In this document: piece by piece, positions 34,801 through 45,785 of the stretch
How the letters are laid out: each line of letters starts with the position of its first letter
How positions within the stretch are numbered: the stretch's first letter is position 1
From: an uncultured Clostridia bacterium
Lineage (GTDB): Bacteria > Bacillota > Clostridia > Oscillospirales > Ruminococcaceae
Direction: 5' to 3'
DNA: 64,000 nucleotides
Assembly: GCA_946567425.1 (NCBI GenBank)
Contig: CAMNXF010000012.1
Location: 1-64,000, forward strand
Made by a program: the position numbers and the translations under genes
Notes under the pieces: model-generated
What the model was told of the DNA's origin: nothing
What the model saw: only the letters and a program-made list of their open reading frames with translations
Databases searched by the model: none

Positions 34801-37800
34801 GCCCCGCTTGACAGGACTGCTGCCGATAATGCCGAGGAACTTGAAAAGGGCGATAATATACGACTTGACGGCGAGGAATGGACGGTGCGCTCCGTCGGAG
34901 ATACCCATATCTCATTGACAAATTCCGACGGCAAGGAGCAAAATTTCTATAACGCACCCAACAGCAAGTGGTACGATACGCTCAACTCGCGCGGATTTGA
35001 GTTTATATCTGTTCCCGACGAGCCGCTTATCGAGAACGAGAAAAAAACTGATGATTTTTCTTCAACCTTGATGAGCGACGAAAGCGAAATACCCGAAACG
35101 GCAAAGCAAACCGCCGAGGACAATTTCCCTGTTAAAATGTCGATAACGACCAAATCCGAGGAAAGCATTAACGCAATTATTGATGTTGCGCTCGGAACAG
35201 GGGCAGCGGTAAAAATAAACGATCGTAACCTTCGTTATGGGGATCACGAAATTGACATTGATACTTGGGAAAGTCGTGCCGATGAGATCAAAAAATTTGC
35301 ACTGAACCAAGGTGCTGATGTTAATGAACACGGTGTTTTTCAAGTGGTGATTGACCTCGGCATTGACGGCGGTCTTGATGAGGGATATGATTACCGTTTT
35401 CTTGACAAGGCTATCCAAGACGCGCAAGAAAGAATAAACAACGGTGCTATCGGCGCAGCGATATATAATCTTGAAACAAAGAAAATCGAATTTACCATTG
35501 GCGAATTTGATGTTGAGCGTTCTTTTTTCGAGGACGTTCTCAAAGCAAACGGTTATCCTGCTGAGGAAAAACAGACCGACCTTGAACGCGCAAAGGAGCT
35601 TATCAACGATTTCTGCGACAGAGAGTACGGCGAGGTCGGCGATTTTACCGACTTAACGCGCGTTCCCATTGCGTACACAACCGATGAGGAAACCGATCTG
35701 CCGATAAACGTTTTCGCCGATCTGGCAAACAAGCGTATCATATCGCAGTTTAACAATGTTACCGTGAGGGTTGACGAATACAAATCCCTTAAAGAGATGA
35801 ACGATCTTGCCTTGTCGGAACTGAACTTTGACGAACTGATACTCGATACCATTTCATACAAAACGCCCACTATAACCTGTGAGTGGAGTGAAAGCAGCGT
35901 TTTCGAGGAGGGCAAGACATATTCCGTTGCCGAGTTTGACGCGATAATGAAAAAAGCCGATGATAAGCGCGTCGCGGGAAAAAATGCCGCGATAAAATAC
36001 TACGGCTCCGAAAAGGCTTGGATAGAAGCTGAGGCAAGTCGGGTCACTAAAACCGATAAATTTGGTGACTATTTCGGTTATGACAAAACCTCTTTTACCG
36101 TTAATATGCCCGATGGCAACAGTTTTACAGAGCGACAGGACATAGGTGACGGTTACGGCGGCGTTATCGACTTTTTACGGCGCATTGACAAATACAAGGA
36201 TATTGTACCGTTGTTGGAAAACGCACGATATGAGGATAACGCGGACAGAGTAGCCAAACTTAACGACAAATACGATTGGACGGTGTTTTCGGAAAAGAAC
36301 TACGAGGAAATAACCGCCGCAGTCAAGGCACACAATTATGAAAACCGTCACGACGTTTTTTCAATAAAGGGAAATACAAGTGAAACGGCGGCTTTCCCCT
36401 TGGAGATAGGCATTGCATACAGTGCCGACAAATGGGCGTTAAGCTATGATCTGTTTGACAACGAGGTCGGTGATATAATTCAAGTCGGTCATTTCGATGA
36501 GGATAAAATCCCCGATTACGTTACATTCGTTGAAACGGTGGATAGGGCGGTCAAGGCAAAGCTGACTGAAACACTCGATAAGAGCGCTGCCCAAACCGAA
36601 CAGGCGCACTCCGAAGAAACCGAAAAGTCCCTTGATATAAAGAATTTGGCGCAACTGAAACGCGCATTGACGGTAGGAGCGGAATTTGAGATAAAATCAC
36701 ATTGGAAAGAGAGCAGTTTAAATCAGCGGCGACAAGTGAAGTATGCCGATACTACGGGAATATACAGCATACGTCCCGACGCGCCCGATGATAAAATTAA
36801 CTCGGCAAACGGAGGGCGCGGTTCATATCTCGATTGGGGCAAAGCCTCTGATTGGGAATTTAAAAACGGGACGTGTACATTATATAATAAGGGCTTTGAG
36901 CATACCTCGGAAAATATGATAATGTCACTTGTTGTCAAGCCGAGGGTAATTGAAAAACATCAGACTGAAATTCCTGTAGAAAAAAAGCCTATGCAAAGAG
37001 AAGTTAAGGCAACGGATTTTGCGCAGTCAATGGGAATAAACGTTGTGGATATGAGCGGTGAGCATATCCCTGAAACAGACAAGAAATTGACAGTGCCGAT
37101 AGATAGCCCCATTGTGGAAAAGTTGTCTAATGTATTTTCGAGTGAAATGTCGGTACGGCTGTATGACGCGTTTGAAAACAGCAAAATGCCCGATTGGAAC
37201 GGAAATTCCGCGAAAATCAACCGTATAAAAAAGGCGTTATATGATATTATCGGCAGCGAGGAAAAGACGGAACAGGCGTTCAATATTATTTCGGCAACTT
37301 TATTTAATGCGAAAGACTTCACGATAACGGACGAACATTTGGGCGAAGGCGGCGCGAAAGCTAAGTTTGCCGCCAACATCGCGGCTATCCAAACGCTGAA
37401 AAATATAGATCGCGAAAACAGGCTTGCTACTCCCGAAGAACAGGAAACACTTTCCAAATACGTCGGATGGGGCGGTTTGCCGCAAGCCTTTGACCGCTCA
37501 AACGGGCAATGGGCGAAAGAGTATGAACAGTTAAGCAAGCTGCTTACCGACGATGAGTACCGTGCCGCCAGCGCCTCCGTGCTTAACGCACACTACACCA
37601 CTCCCACAGTAATCCGCGCGATCTATAAGGGCATACAGAACCTCGGCTTTGAGGGCGGGAATATTCTGGAGCCTGCTATGGGCGTAGGTAATTTCTTCGG
37701 CGCTATGCCCGACGAAATGAGGAAGAACAGCAATTTAAGCGGTGTGGAACTTGACAGCATTACGGGACGTATAGCAAAACAGCTTTACCCTACGGCGGAC

Positions 37801-40374
37801 ATTCAGATAAAGGGCTTTGAGAAAACGGATTTTTCGGACAATTTCTTTGACGTTGTCGTGGGGAATGTTCCGTTTGGCAGCTACGGCATTTCGGATAAGC
37901 GGTATAACCGTGAGAATTTCTTTATCCACGATTATTTTATCGCGAAATCTCTTGATAAGGTCGCGCCCGGTGGAATAGTCGCGGTCGTGACCACTAAAGG
38001 CACATTGGATAAGGAAAATCCGCGTGTAAGAGAATATCTTGCTAAACGCGCGGACTTGGTAGGCGCTGTGCGTTTGCCGAATAACGCGTTTAAGGCTAAC
38101 GCGGGTACAGAGGTAACGTCGGATATTCTGTTCTTTCAAAAGCGCAAGGAAATTGCGGTTGAATTGCCCGATTGGTGCTATGTAAGCGAAAATGCGGACG
38201 GAATACCCGTCAACAATTATTTCATAGACCACCCCCAAATGATACTTGGCACTATGAAACAGGGAATGGAATTTTCTATGTACGGCAACGACAAGGAAAC
38301 GGCTTGCGTTCCTATCGAGGGCGCTGTCCTCTCGGAACAGCTTGAAAAGGCGGTCGCAAATCTGAAACTCGACAAAGCCCTCCGTATACATAAGGAGCAG
38401 CGCGAAAGAGAAGCGGGGGTAATTCCCGCCAGAGCGGACGTGCGGAACTTTACCTTTGCCGAGGTAGACGGAAAAATGTACTTTCGCGAAAATAATATAA
38501 TGACCGAGGTCGTTGACAAAAATAATAATCCCATTTTAGGTAAAAAACTTGAACGGCTAAAGGCTATGAACGGATTGCGGCAGACATTCCGTGCTATTCT
38601 GACAGCACAGGAGAACGACTGCTCGGACGAACAGTTACAGACGTATCAGAAAACGCTCAATTCGCAGTATGACAATTTCGTCAAGAATTACGGCTATATC
38701 AACGACAGCGTGAATTTTCAAGCGTTCGGCAAAGATGATGATTATAATTCGCTGTGCGCCCTTGAGGTCATAGATGAGGAAACAAAGACTGTCACTAAGT
38801 CGGATTTCTTCAGCAAGCGCACGGTAAAGCACGTCACGGAGATAACGCACGTTGATACGCCGCAGGAGGCTATGTATGTTGCGATGGATACCCTCGGCAA
38901 GCTGGATTTTGAATATATGGCAAAGCTGTGCGGCAAGGAGCCGTCTGAGGTAGTTGACGCGCTCAAAGCCGAAAATATGATATATCTCAATCCGTATAAG
39001 GCAAACTCGGAAAACGATCTGGAGGGCTGGGAGGAAACTTCGGAATACCTTTCGGGCAACGTTCGGATAAAGCTGAAAGCGGCAGAGGTGGCGGCAAAAG
39101 ATAACCCCGCGTTTCAGCGTAACGTCGCGGCGCTTACCGCCGTTATCCCGAAGCGGATAGAAGCAGGCGAAATTTCGGCGCGTATCGGCGTGCATTGGGT
39201 AGATGTTAAGGATTATCAGGATTTTCTAACGGAATACGCGAAAGCGCGGTTTACGCAGCCTTTGCGCCGCGCGGTAAACGGCGAATACAAAATAGAACGC
39301 AAGGGTTGGGACCAGAGTGCGGCGGCTACGCAGATATACGGCACAAAGCGGCTTAATTCGCTTGAAATATTTGAAAATCTTCTGAATTGCCGTGACGTGG
39401 TAGTCCGCGATAAGAAATATGACCCCAACACGGACAGGGATATTTACGTTATCAACAAAAAGGAAACGGAACTCGCGCAGGACAAGGCAAACAAGATGAA
39501 AGACGCGTTTTCACGGTGGCTGTGGGCAGACCCCGACAGGCGCGAAAAGTACGTTACAAGGTATAACGAGCTGTTCAACAGCATTGTCGGCAGAAAATAC
39601 GACGGCTCACATCAGACGTTCCCCGGTATGTCGCCGTACATCAAGCTGAAACCGCACCAGTTGGACGCGATAGCCCGCGCGAAATTCGGCGGCAATACGC
39701 TGCTTGCTCACTGCGTGGGCGCGGGAAAATCCTTTGAAATGGTTGCCGCGACTATGGAGAAAAAGCGGCTCGGAATGATAAACAAGGCTTGCGTGGTCGT
39801 GCCGAAAAATCTTGTCGGTCAAATGGCTAACGAGTGGCTTAGGCTTTATCCGCAAGCAAAGATTTTAACGGCTACGGAAAAAGATTTTGACAAGGCTCAC
39901 CGACAGAAATTTATCGGTCGCTGCTGTACGGGCGAATATGACGCGGTAATTATGTCTTATGAGCAGTTTGAAAAAACATCAATGTCGTTTGAATACCGCC
40001 GTGATTTCATACAGCGCGAGATAGATACTCTCACCGAGGGAATAGAGGATTTAAACAATGATTATCGGAAAGCGCGTGAGGATCGCAGCTCTATAAAGGA
40101 TATGGAACGCGTAAAAAAGTCGCTTGAGAAAAAACTCGAAAAGCTGATACACGACAACGGCAAGATAAAGGATACCTCTCTGAATTTTGAGCAGTTGGGA
40201 TTTGACAGCATTGTCGTAGACGAGGCGCATAATTACAAAAACGGCTTGGTGGTGACAAAGATGAACCGAGTAGCGGGAGTGCAGACTACCCCTGCCCAGA
40301 AGTCCGAGGATATTCTGATGAAAACGCAGTATCTCAACGAAAATTACGGCGAGAGGAACATAATTTTTGCTACG

Positions 40375-40401
40375 GGAACGCCCGTTGCAGGACTGCAACA
40401 A
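40375..40401. repeat. IME left junction (attL) with inverted arm
   Basis: The helicase gene reads GGAACGCCCGTT up to 40386; the inward arm TTGCAGGACTGCAACAA covers 40385-40401. It mirrors the right-end arm with one mismatch (16/17). The recombinase stop codon begins at 40402, next to the arm. Confidence 0.85.
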
Positions 40402-41922
40402 CTAAATGCTAAATTCAATTTCAATTCCGTTTTCGTCGGAAACTCTCACGACCTCGATCATCGTCGCGGCTACCTCGCGCTTTTCTTCAAGCGATAAGCT
40501 GTCCCACTTTTTAAGCGGCTCGGAAAGCGGTTTCGTGTCTACTTCTTTTTGCTTTCGCTGTCGCTGATTGAGTTTCTTTTCGAGCGCGGTTTTCTTATCG
40601 TGCAGCTCGGCAATGCGGCTCTGTATGTAACCGAAAAGCACATTATCGGCTTTCGGCAGCTTTGCCATAAGGTCGCGGATCTCTTCGTCACAAGCGGCAA
40701 GCTCCGAGTTTATTTTTTCAACCTCGGCGCTTGGTTTAGAGCGTTTCTTTTTTGCAATTTCAAGCGTTTTTATGCGTTCTTTCATTGCCTCGAAAACCGC
40801 CTGTTCCACATCATCGGGATGCGTTTTCCACGTTTGCCGCAAACAGCCTCCGAAACGGCGATAACCGTTATCGTGATAATAGCGGTATTGCCTTGTGTGC
40901 TTTGTATTCCAAGAGGAAACGATAAACGGCGAATAACCGCAGTGGGCGCACTTTACAAGTCCCGTAAGCCACGAATTAACGGACGTTCCGTTGCTCGGAA
41001 TTTTATGATTGTGGCTCTTTTTGTCTTGAACGGCAAGCCAAGTTTCACTGTCGATCAAGCCCTCGTGATATCCGACTTTTATAAACGGCTTAATGCCCTT
41101 TCTGTTGTTGCGGTATCCGTGCAAAAACAGTCCGTGAACGCCGTCATAAGCGCTTATATCATCGAGCATTTCCACGCCCTGCGCCGCGTAGTAACGGTAA
41201 ATTTCCGCGTCCGCGCGGACATACAGCGGGCTTTCAAGCAAGCGTGAAATTTGCGTAACATCAATATTGAAATTTTCCTTACCGATAAAAATTTCACGCA
41301 GCCGCTTTATTACATCGCTTAACGAGTTGGACGGCTCTTTGTAAATCTCATAAGCCGCCGTAATTGCCGCCGCTTCATCGCCCGGAACAAGCACGGAACC
41401 CGTTTTCCCGTTGATCGTGCGGCGTTCGGGAACATACCCGAAATACACCTTTCCGCCTTGATAAAATCCCGTTTCACGCGCCTTTGTGTCGTAAGCGTCC
41501 GCAACTCTGGCGGCTATTGTTTCACGCTCAAATTCGGCAAAGTTCAGAAGATTGTTCCTCATCATTCTGCCCTCTTTTGTTTCCGTGTTGAACGGCTCGG
41601 AGAGCGAAATAACGCTTACTCCCAGCTTATCAAGTGTGTCCGTGATGTTGAGATATTCGCGCATATTACGCGAAAAACGGTCGTATTTCTTTACAATAAT
41701 GCGGGATATTTCACCGTTACGCGCGTCCGTCATCATCTCTTGGAAAGCGGGTCTATGCTCAATATCCTTGCCCGATTTCCCGTCATCACAGTAAATTCTG
41801 AAATCCGCCCCCTCGCCTAAAAATCTGATACATTCCTCTTTCTGCGCGGCTATCGAAAGAGAATTGTTTCCCTTATCCGCGTCGCTTACAGAACGGCGAA
41901 CATATATTGCAGTTGTTTTCAT
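40402..41922 (-). CDS. large serine recombinase of the IME
   Basis: A 506-aa large serine recombinase. N-terminal catalytic domain (1-~145) with YVRRSVSDAD (nucleophile Ser about residue 11), SISRIIV/KKYDRFSRNMREYL (arginine patch), and MMRNNLLNFAEFERE. Then a recombinase domain, a zinc-ribbon (LVKCAHCGYSPFIV … GGCLRQTW), and a coiled coil rich in Glu/Lys (KINSELAACDEEIRDLMAK). It cuts and joins attP with attB without host factors. It is encoded at the left edge with its 3' end against the arm, the usual arrangement. It reads toward the ICE helicase junction, antisense to the helicase read-through tail. ATG at 41922 after TAGGAGGCTGTATT. Confidence 0.93.
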   Translation of the reverse strand: MKTTAIYVRRSVSDADKGNNSLSIAAQKEECIRFLGEGADFRIYCDDGKSGKDIEHRPAFQEMMTDARNGEISRIIVKKYDRFSRNMREYLNITDTLDKLGVSVISLSEPFNTETKEGRMMRNNLLNFAEFERETIAARVADAYDTKARETGFYQGGKVYFGYVPERRTINGKTGSVLVPGDEAAAITAAYEIYKEPSNSLSDVIKRLREIFIGKENFNIDVTQISRLLESPLYVRADAEIYRYYAAQGVEMLDDISAYDGVHGLFLHGYRNNRKGIKPFIKVGYHEGLIDSETWLAVQDKKSHNHKIPSNGTSVNSWLTGLVKCAHCGYSPFIVSSWNTKHTRQYRYYHDNGYRRFGGCLRQTWKTHPDDVEQAVFEAMKERIKTLEIAKKKRSKPSAEVEKINSELAACDEEIRDLMAKLPKADNVLFGYIQSRIAELHDKKTALEKKLNQRQRKQKEVDTKPLSEPLKKWDSLSLEEKREVAATMIEVVRVSDENGIEIEFSI

Positions 41923-41997
41923 AATACAGCCTCCTAATTCAAGTCAGCCGATTATAAACAGTTCCTAAAAAAATTATATCATAATCAGCATAAAAAA

Positions 41998-42180
41998 TCA
42001 AGTGGGATTTTCGGAAAATTTATCATCATTTTCCGTATCATAATCATCGCTCTTTTTCGGCTTGAGAATGTCATACAAGCGGTTAATTTTCTCACGCTGT
42101 ATGCTTTCGGAAACGTGTTCTGGCAGCTTTATCGTGACCTTGAATGTCTTGCCTTTCCATTTGTCTTTTCTGTCTGGCAT
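41998..42180 (-). CDS. small IME protein
   Basis: A 60-aa basic-then-acidic protein: MPDRKDKWKGKTFKVTIKLPEHVSES, then a helix REKINRLYDILKPK and an acidic tail. ATG at 42180 after AAAGGAGAAGCACT. It lies between relaxase and recombinase in the same orientation. Short proteins of this type can act as relaxosome or excision accessory factors, but no family is recognised, so the function is unknown. Confidence 0.6.
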   Translation of the reverse strand: MPDRKDKWKGKTFKVTIKLPEHVSESIQREKINRLYDILKPKKSDDYDTENDDKFSENPT

Positions 42181-42207
42181 AGTGCTTCTCCTTTCTGTAT
42201 TTGCAAA

Positions 42208-43899
42208 TTAGCGTTTGTGGTGATTTTGCTGTTTGGACTTTGATTGTGATGATTGCTTTGCCTGTTGAGCCTTGATGAGGTTGTCGATGTAGTTCCCCTC
42301 AATAAGTTCGTCATAGGCTTTAAGCAGCTCATTTATCCGCGCCAGACGTTCCCTTTCGGGCGCAGGATTGCTGCCTTCGGCGCGTATCTCGTTTATATTT
42401 TCCATAATCTCGCAACCCTTTTTGACAATGCTTTCGCGGTCTGTCAATCTGAACTCGGCGATTGTATTCAACTGCTTAACAAGGTAATCAATATTAGCGT
42501 CATTATGGAAAGTGTAAATTTGTGCCTTGTCGGTCTTTTTCGGTTCGAGCCGAAGTTTTTTGACGGCGGTTGTGACGCTCAATATTTCGGTATAAAAAAT
42601 TTTCTCCGTGCAGGTTACCGTTTGAATTTTTTCATTTGTCGAATTAGCGAAATCATTACGGCTTGAAATACGCTGTTCGAGCCGACCTTGACAGTAATCA
42701 TCACCAAGCGATTTCAAGCGCACAAAACGTTCAGCGTTCGGGTGCTTGACGGCGATATATTTTCCTTGTTTTACCTCGTAGCCTAGCAATTTCAACCTGT
42801 TTAGCAAATCCTCAACAGCGACGGACGAATAGATCAGTCGGTCGATGTCTAAGGCTATTTGCTCACGAATGGTAACGGCATTTTCAAGCGGCGCGTAATG
42901 CGACAAAATTTCGCGCAACGTTTTGATCGCGTAGTTTGGAACATAAAGCGTGCTGCTTTCCGCAACGTGAGGAATTTTCGCACGCGCCAAACCATCTGCC
43001 GCGTATTGAAGTTTGTCGGGATTTAGAACGGTCACGGGGATAAACTTCGCTCCGAGCCGCTTGGTCAGACTTTCGATTTCCTGTTGGAGTTCGGTATACT
43101 TTTGCCGCAAATAATCGTTCTGATTATTAAGCAGCTCAAATTTCTCCGCTGTAAGTTCGGTCGGTTTTTTCTTTTTCAACTCATTGATTTGTTTGTTGAT
43201 TGCAAGGACTGCGGCTTTCTTTTCGGCGAAGTCCTTGTACTCGTCAACGGTCAAATGTTCGCGGTGGATGTTCTTGACATCACGTTCAAATCCGTGCTTG
43301 CGGAGAATTTTCGTCATATACTCAAACTCAGCATCTTTCCAGACTGCCCACTCGGATTTTTTATGCGACTGCGCCGTTATGCCCTGTTCTGCCAACGCTC
43401 TTTTTAAGGACACGCGAGTTGAAAGTCCGCGTGTTTGATTTGTGCATATCGGAACAAAATCAATGTGCAAATGTGGAGTTGCCTCGTCAAGATGAAGAAC
43501 GGCATTGAACACTTTCATATTCGGGTTACGTTCCTCGAATGACTTCATATATTCATCAAGCATTTCTTTCGCCAATTCCCGGTTGCCCGATTTTAAGCCG
43601 CAGCTCTCTGCATCTCCGAATTGAACCACGACCTCGGAAAACAGTTTTTCCTGTTTGCCGTTTTTTATGTGTTCGTAGTAGTCGGCTATTTTTTCGTTGG
43701 AGCGTTTTTTAGAATTGTATTCCGTCAGCGCTTTATCAAAAAGCTGATGATAAAGCTCTTGCAAATTTTCAGACTTGTAGATAACGTTATCGCACGTCCG
43801 AGAAGGGTCAACATTCTTAGGCAAAAAATTTCTGTTGTTATGCTCAATCACGCCGTCATCTACTCGGAACGAAATGGAGAGTTTTGATTTTTCGGTCAT
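42208..43899 (-). CDS. mobV: MobV (Pre/Mob) relaxase of the IME
   Basis: A 563-aa MobV-type relaxase. The N-terminal domain has KLSISFRVDDGVIEHNNRNF and the metal-binding motif HLDEATPHLHIDFVP (His-x-His near residue 145), with YEHIKNGKQ before it. A long coiled coil (QINELKKKKPTELTAEKFELLNNQ) follows, then a helical C-terminus ending ELIEGNYIDNLIKAQQAKQSSQ. It nicks and covalently holds oriT to start transfer. It is homologous along its length to the ICE relaxase at 52909. ATG at 43899 follows GGGAGGAATAAAA; the longer start at 43914 lies on that site. Confidence 0.92.
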   Translation of the reverse strand: MTEKSKLSISFRVDDGVIEHNNRNFLPKNVDPSRTCDNVIYKSENLQELYHQLFDKALTEYNSKKRSNEKIADYYEHIKNGKQEKLFSEVVVQFGDAESCGLKSGNRELAKEMLDEYMKSFEERNPNMKVFNAVLHLDEATPHLHIDFVPICTNQTRGLSTRVSLKRALAEQGITAQSHKKSEWAVWKDAEFEYMTKILRKHGFERDVKNIHREHLTVDEYKDFAEKKAAVLAINKQINELKKKKPTELTAEKFELLNNQNDYLRQKYTELQQEIESLTKRLGAKFIPVTVLNPDKLQYAADGLARAKIPHVAESSTLYVPNYAIKTLREILSHYAPLENAVTIREQIALDIDRLIYSSVAVEDLLNRLKLLGYEVKQGKYIAVKHPNAERFVRLKSLGDDYCQGRLEQRISSRNDFANSTNEKIQTVTCTEKIFYTEILSVTTAVKKLRLEPKKTDKAQIYTFHNDANIDYLVKQLNTIAEFRLTDRESIVKKGCEIMENINEIRAEGSNPAPERERLARINELLKAYDELIEGNYIDNLIKAQQAKQSSQSKSKQQNHHKR

Positions 43900-43914
43900 T
43901 TTTATTCCTCCCAC

Positions 43915-44279
43915 GAAAATTAAGGTTGTATTTTTGGCGAGCGTTTTTCTCGCGGTGTAATTTCGGCACTTGATTTTAGAGCCGATTTTTCAGCGTTACG
44001 GGAAAGTGATTAACTCAATAAGCACTTTCCGTAGTCTGCGACCACCGAAAGCGCCATTGAGTTGTGGCTGCACCCCAAACCCCGCCGTTTGTTTTTCGTT
44101 GCAGATGTGCAAAATGCCCGACTGCCGAAATTGTTTTTTGTTCGGGCAGGAGCAAAATGCTCCTTATCCGAAAATCCGTTATTATCAGCTTATTAACAAT
44201 ATTACATTTCGGCTCATTTTCTATTGCTGTCAATTTATTGATAAGATAGCTTTTTAGTCGAATTTGCTTTATTGTCAAG
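43915..44279 (-). other. non-coding region with candidate IME oriT
   Basis: 365 bases without a convincing gene, upstream of the relaxase. An inverted repeat TACGGGAAAGTG (43997-44008) pairs with CACTTTCCGTA (44023-44033, one bulge); its loop reads (minus) CTTATTGAGTTAAT. The octamer TATTGAGT is shared with the hairpin upstream of the ICE relaxase. Hairpin plus position fit a MobV-type origin of transfer. Further left on the minus strand it is GC-rich with short G runs. Confidence 0.5.
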
Positions 44280-44516
44280 CTATTGACAAGTTGGTACTTT
44301 GACCTCTTGCGGCTTGTCGGGTTCATACGAAATAATGTCGTAAACATCACAATCCATAATTTTGCACAGCTTATCCAAAGTCGCAGTTGAGATAGGTTTG
44401 CCGTGTTTCATTCGGTTTAGCGTGTTGCTGCTAATTCCGTGCTTTTTAATAAGGTCGTAGGTCGTAACTTTTTCATCGCGACCAACCTTCCACCAGAACG
44501 GCTTATAAGTAATCAT
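44280..44516 (-). CDS. XRE/Cro-type regulator
   Basis: A 78-aa XRE-family helix-turn-helix protein: VTTYDLIKKHGISSNTLNRMKHGKPISTATLDKLCKIMDCDVYDIISYE. This is the complete five-helix HTH typical of small Cro-like repressors. ATG at 44516 follows AGAGGGGGAAATTTA; the longer upstream ATG lies on that site. It likely controls IME mobilization or excision genes. Confidence 0.85.
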   Translation of the reverse strand: MITYKPFWWKVGRDEKVTTYDLIKKHGISSNTLNRMKHGKPISTATLDKLCKIMDCDVYDIISYEPDKPQEVKVPTCQ

Positions 44517-44696
44517 TAAATTTCCCCCTCTCAAAAAATGCTTGGCAACAAATTCGGAAAGAATATTTTACAAAGCCGAAAAAGAAAAACGGCGGGGAAG
44601 AGCCGAAAAAATATCAAGGAAATTTTCGTTAACCTAAAGATTATGTTCCGAAATGCTCCGCCTCACCGACACCTCATTTTCTTTCAGCCTTGTAAG

Positions 44697-44903
44697 CTAG
44701 TCCTCCGCGCTCGGTTCGCTTTCGTGTTCCCGTTTGATTTTCTCGATAGCCGCAAGCGCTTTGCGCTTTGTCGGCTCGTCCAACTCCTTGCGAAGCCAAC
44801 GGATAAAGGTCGGCTCGGACACGTCCAACTTCTCGGCGATCTCGTAAAGGAATACCCCCGCGCTCTTTGCGGCGGCGCGAATTTCCGTGTTGCGTTTGGT
44901 CAT
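44697..44903 (-). CDS. small HTH DNA-binding protein
   Basis: A 68-aa protein with a helix-turn-helix: AAAKSAGVFLYEIAEKLDVSEPTFIRWLRKELDEPTKRKALAAIEKI. The recognition helix EPTFIRWLRKEL and its size resemble excisionase-like or Cro-like ICE/IME regulators. ATG at 44903 follows GGAGGGTTACACA; an ATG 15 bases upstream lies on the ribosome site. It is divergent from the larger XRE regulator at 45106 and driven by the leftward promoter at 45003-45031. Confidence 0.7.
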   Translation of the reverse strand: MTKRNTEIRAAAKSAGVFLYEIAEKLDVSEPTFIRWLRKELDEPTKRKALAAIEKIKREHESEPSAED

Positions 44904-44940
44904 TGTGTAACCCTCCATCTAAAGATTTTTAAAATATCAC

Positions 44941-44969
44941 TTGACAAATAACCCGATTTGTGGTATTAT
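44941..44969 (+). promoter_or_regulatory. rightward promoter of the IME regulator switch
   Basis: TTGACA, 17-bp spacer, TATTAT. Preceded directly by AAAATATCAC, which has its inverse GTGATATTTT at 45040-45049. Confidence 0.8.
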
Positions 44970-45002
44970 TATTATAAAGGCGGTTATTGTGGTGATAGGT
45001 TT

Positions 45003-45031
45003 ATTATAGCACAGCCTTTACCCAATGTCAA
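45003..45031 (-). promoter_or_regulatory. leftward promoter of the IME regulator switch
   Basis: On the minus strand TTGACA, 17-bp spacer, TATAAT. It faces the rightward promoter 34 bases away, so each promoter fires into the other. Confidence 0.82.
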
Positions 45032-45105
45032 CCGCGAATGTGATATTTTATAGCATATTCCACAAATTAAATCTTTTGTGTGTCGAAAAAGGAGGAAACG
45101 ACAAT

Positions 45106-45726
45106 ATGAACGAGAAAACCACCACAAACGAAATCTTTGGTATCAGGCTCAGGGATTTACGCAAGCAGAACGGCTACACCATTGAGCAGTTCGCGGCGAA
45201 AATAGGCGTAGCAAAAAGCACACTGGGCTATTACGAAAACGAGAACCGTATGCCCGACATTGAGATTTTATGCCGAATTTGCAATGTGTTCAACGTCCCC
45301 GCCGATTATCTTCTCGGACGGACGAACACGGCGGCGGTCAAAGGGAAAATGAAAACCGTGTGCGAGCTCACGGGGCTTTCGGACGCAGCGGCTGATATTT
45401 TATCCGAGCTTCTCAAACATCAACGCTATGGAACGCTTGACAAGCTGAATTATCTGATTGAGGATTTTGCTAATGATTGTAATGAAGATTACGATATGCA
45501 AGGAAATAAGAACCTTGAAGATACGAGCAGTATCCTTAATGCGCTGTTTGGCTATATGGAGAAATATTCGCGTTATGAGAATGCGCTCGACTTTATGGAT
45601 ATTGAGGATGTTGCGCGTCAGCAGAAAGCTGAAACGGTTTACAGAGAACTGCTTATAAGGCGCATAATTGACGCGGTCAAGATCGGTACGGAGGAGTACA
45701 AGGAGCAGCATAAGCCGTGGGAGTGA
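45106..45726 (+). CDS. XRE-family transcriptional regulator
   Basis: A 206-aa protein with an N-terminal XRE HTH (FGIRLRDLRKQNGYTIEQFAAKIGVAKSTLGYYENENRMPDIEILCRI, then NVFNVPADYLLGR) and a ~130-residue helical C-terminus (LSELLKHQRYGTLDKLNYLIEDF) for dimerisation or sensing. This is the larger repressor of a divergent-promoter switch. ATG at 45106 follows AAAGGAGGAAACGACAAT; upstream in-frame ATG at 45025 is inside the promoter. It likely represses IME genes until a signal arrives. Confidence 0.85.
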   Translation: MNEKTTTNEIFGIRLRDLRKQNGYTIEQFAAKIGVAKSTLGYYENENRMPDIEILCRICNVFNVPADYLLGRTNTAAVKGKMKTVCELTGLSDAAADILSELLKHQRYGTLDKLNYLIEDFANDCNEDYDMQGNKNLEDTSSILNALFGYMEKYSRYENALDFMDIEDVARQQKAETVYRELLIRRIIDAVKIGTEEYKEQHKPWE

Positions 45727-45742
45727 CTTTCGGGCATAGAAA

Positions 45743-45771
45743 AGCCGCCGAACGTTTTGCGTTCGGCGGCT
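45743..45771 (+). terminator. strong hairpin after the XRE gene (weak T-tract)
   Basis: AGCCGCCGAACG, 5-nt loop TTTTG, CGTTCGGCGGCT: a perfect 12-bp stem. It is not followed by a clear T run, so termination is likely but not certain. Confidence 0.6.
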
Positions 45772-45785
45772 ATGTATCGCTTGTC

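Larger units (their letters stand above)
30646..40386 (+). pseudogene. giant N6-DNA methylase / SNF2 helicase, 5' part (split by IME)
   Basis: First 3247 codons of a very large ICE protein that with 49688-51550 would give ~3867 aa. Seen: an N-terminal segment (KFAGKFYKLPSAQSMAIYGANP) resembling LtrC/ArdC-type domains; a Gly/Arg-rich linker (~230-390); a MutS-N-like module VTAYKVGDFYEVFNEDAQTAADFLNL (~1030); repeated small modules (GDLVRGNGEIWRITKI and GDNIRLDGEEWTVRSV); methylase motif ILEPAMGVGNFF (~2340) with NVPFG as catalytic motif IV (~2406); then helicase AHCVGAGKSFEM (~3023) and VVDEAHNYKNG (~3191). The frame is cut after GTPV and runs 37 further codons into the IME, to 40497. ATG at 30646 (GGAGGT 8 nt ahead) preferred over TTG at 30640. 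Role: likely ICE DNA processing and protection in transfer. Confidence 0.88.

Noticed and set aside
30640-40497. A single complete 3285-aa protein with its stop at 40497
   Set aside because: The last 37 codons are IME sequence antisense to the recombinase; the true gene continues at 49688 after the element.
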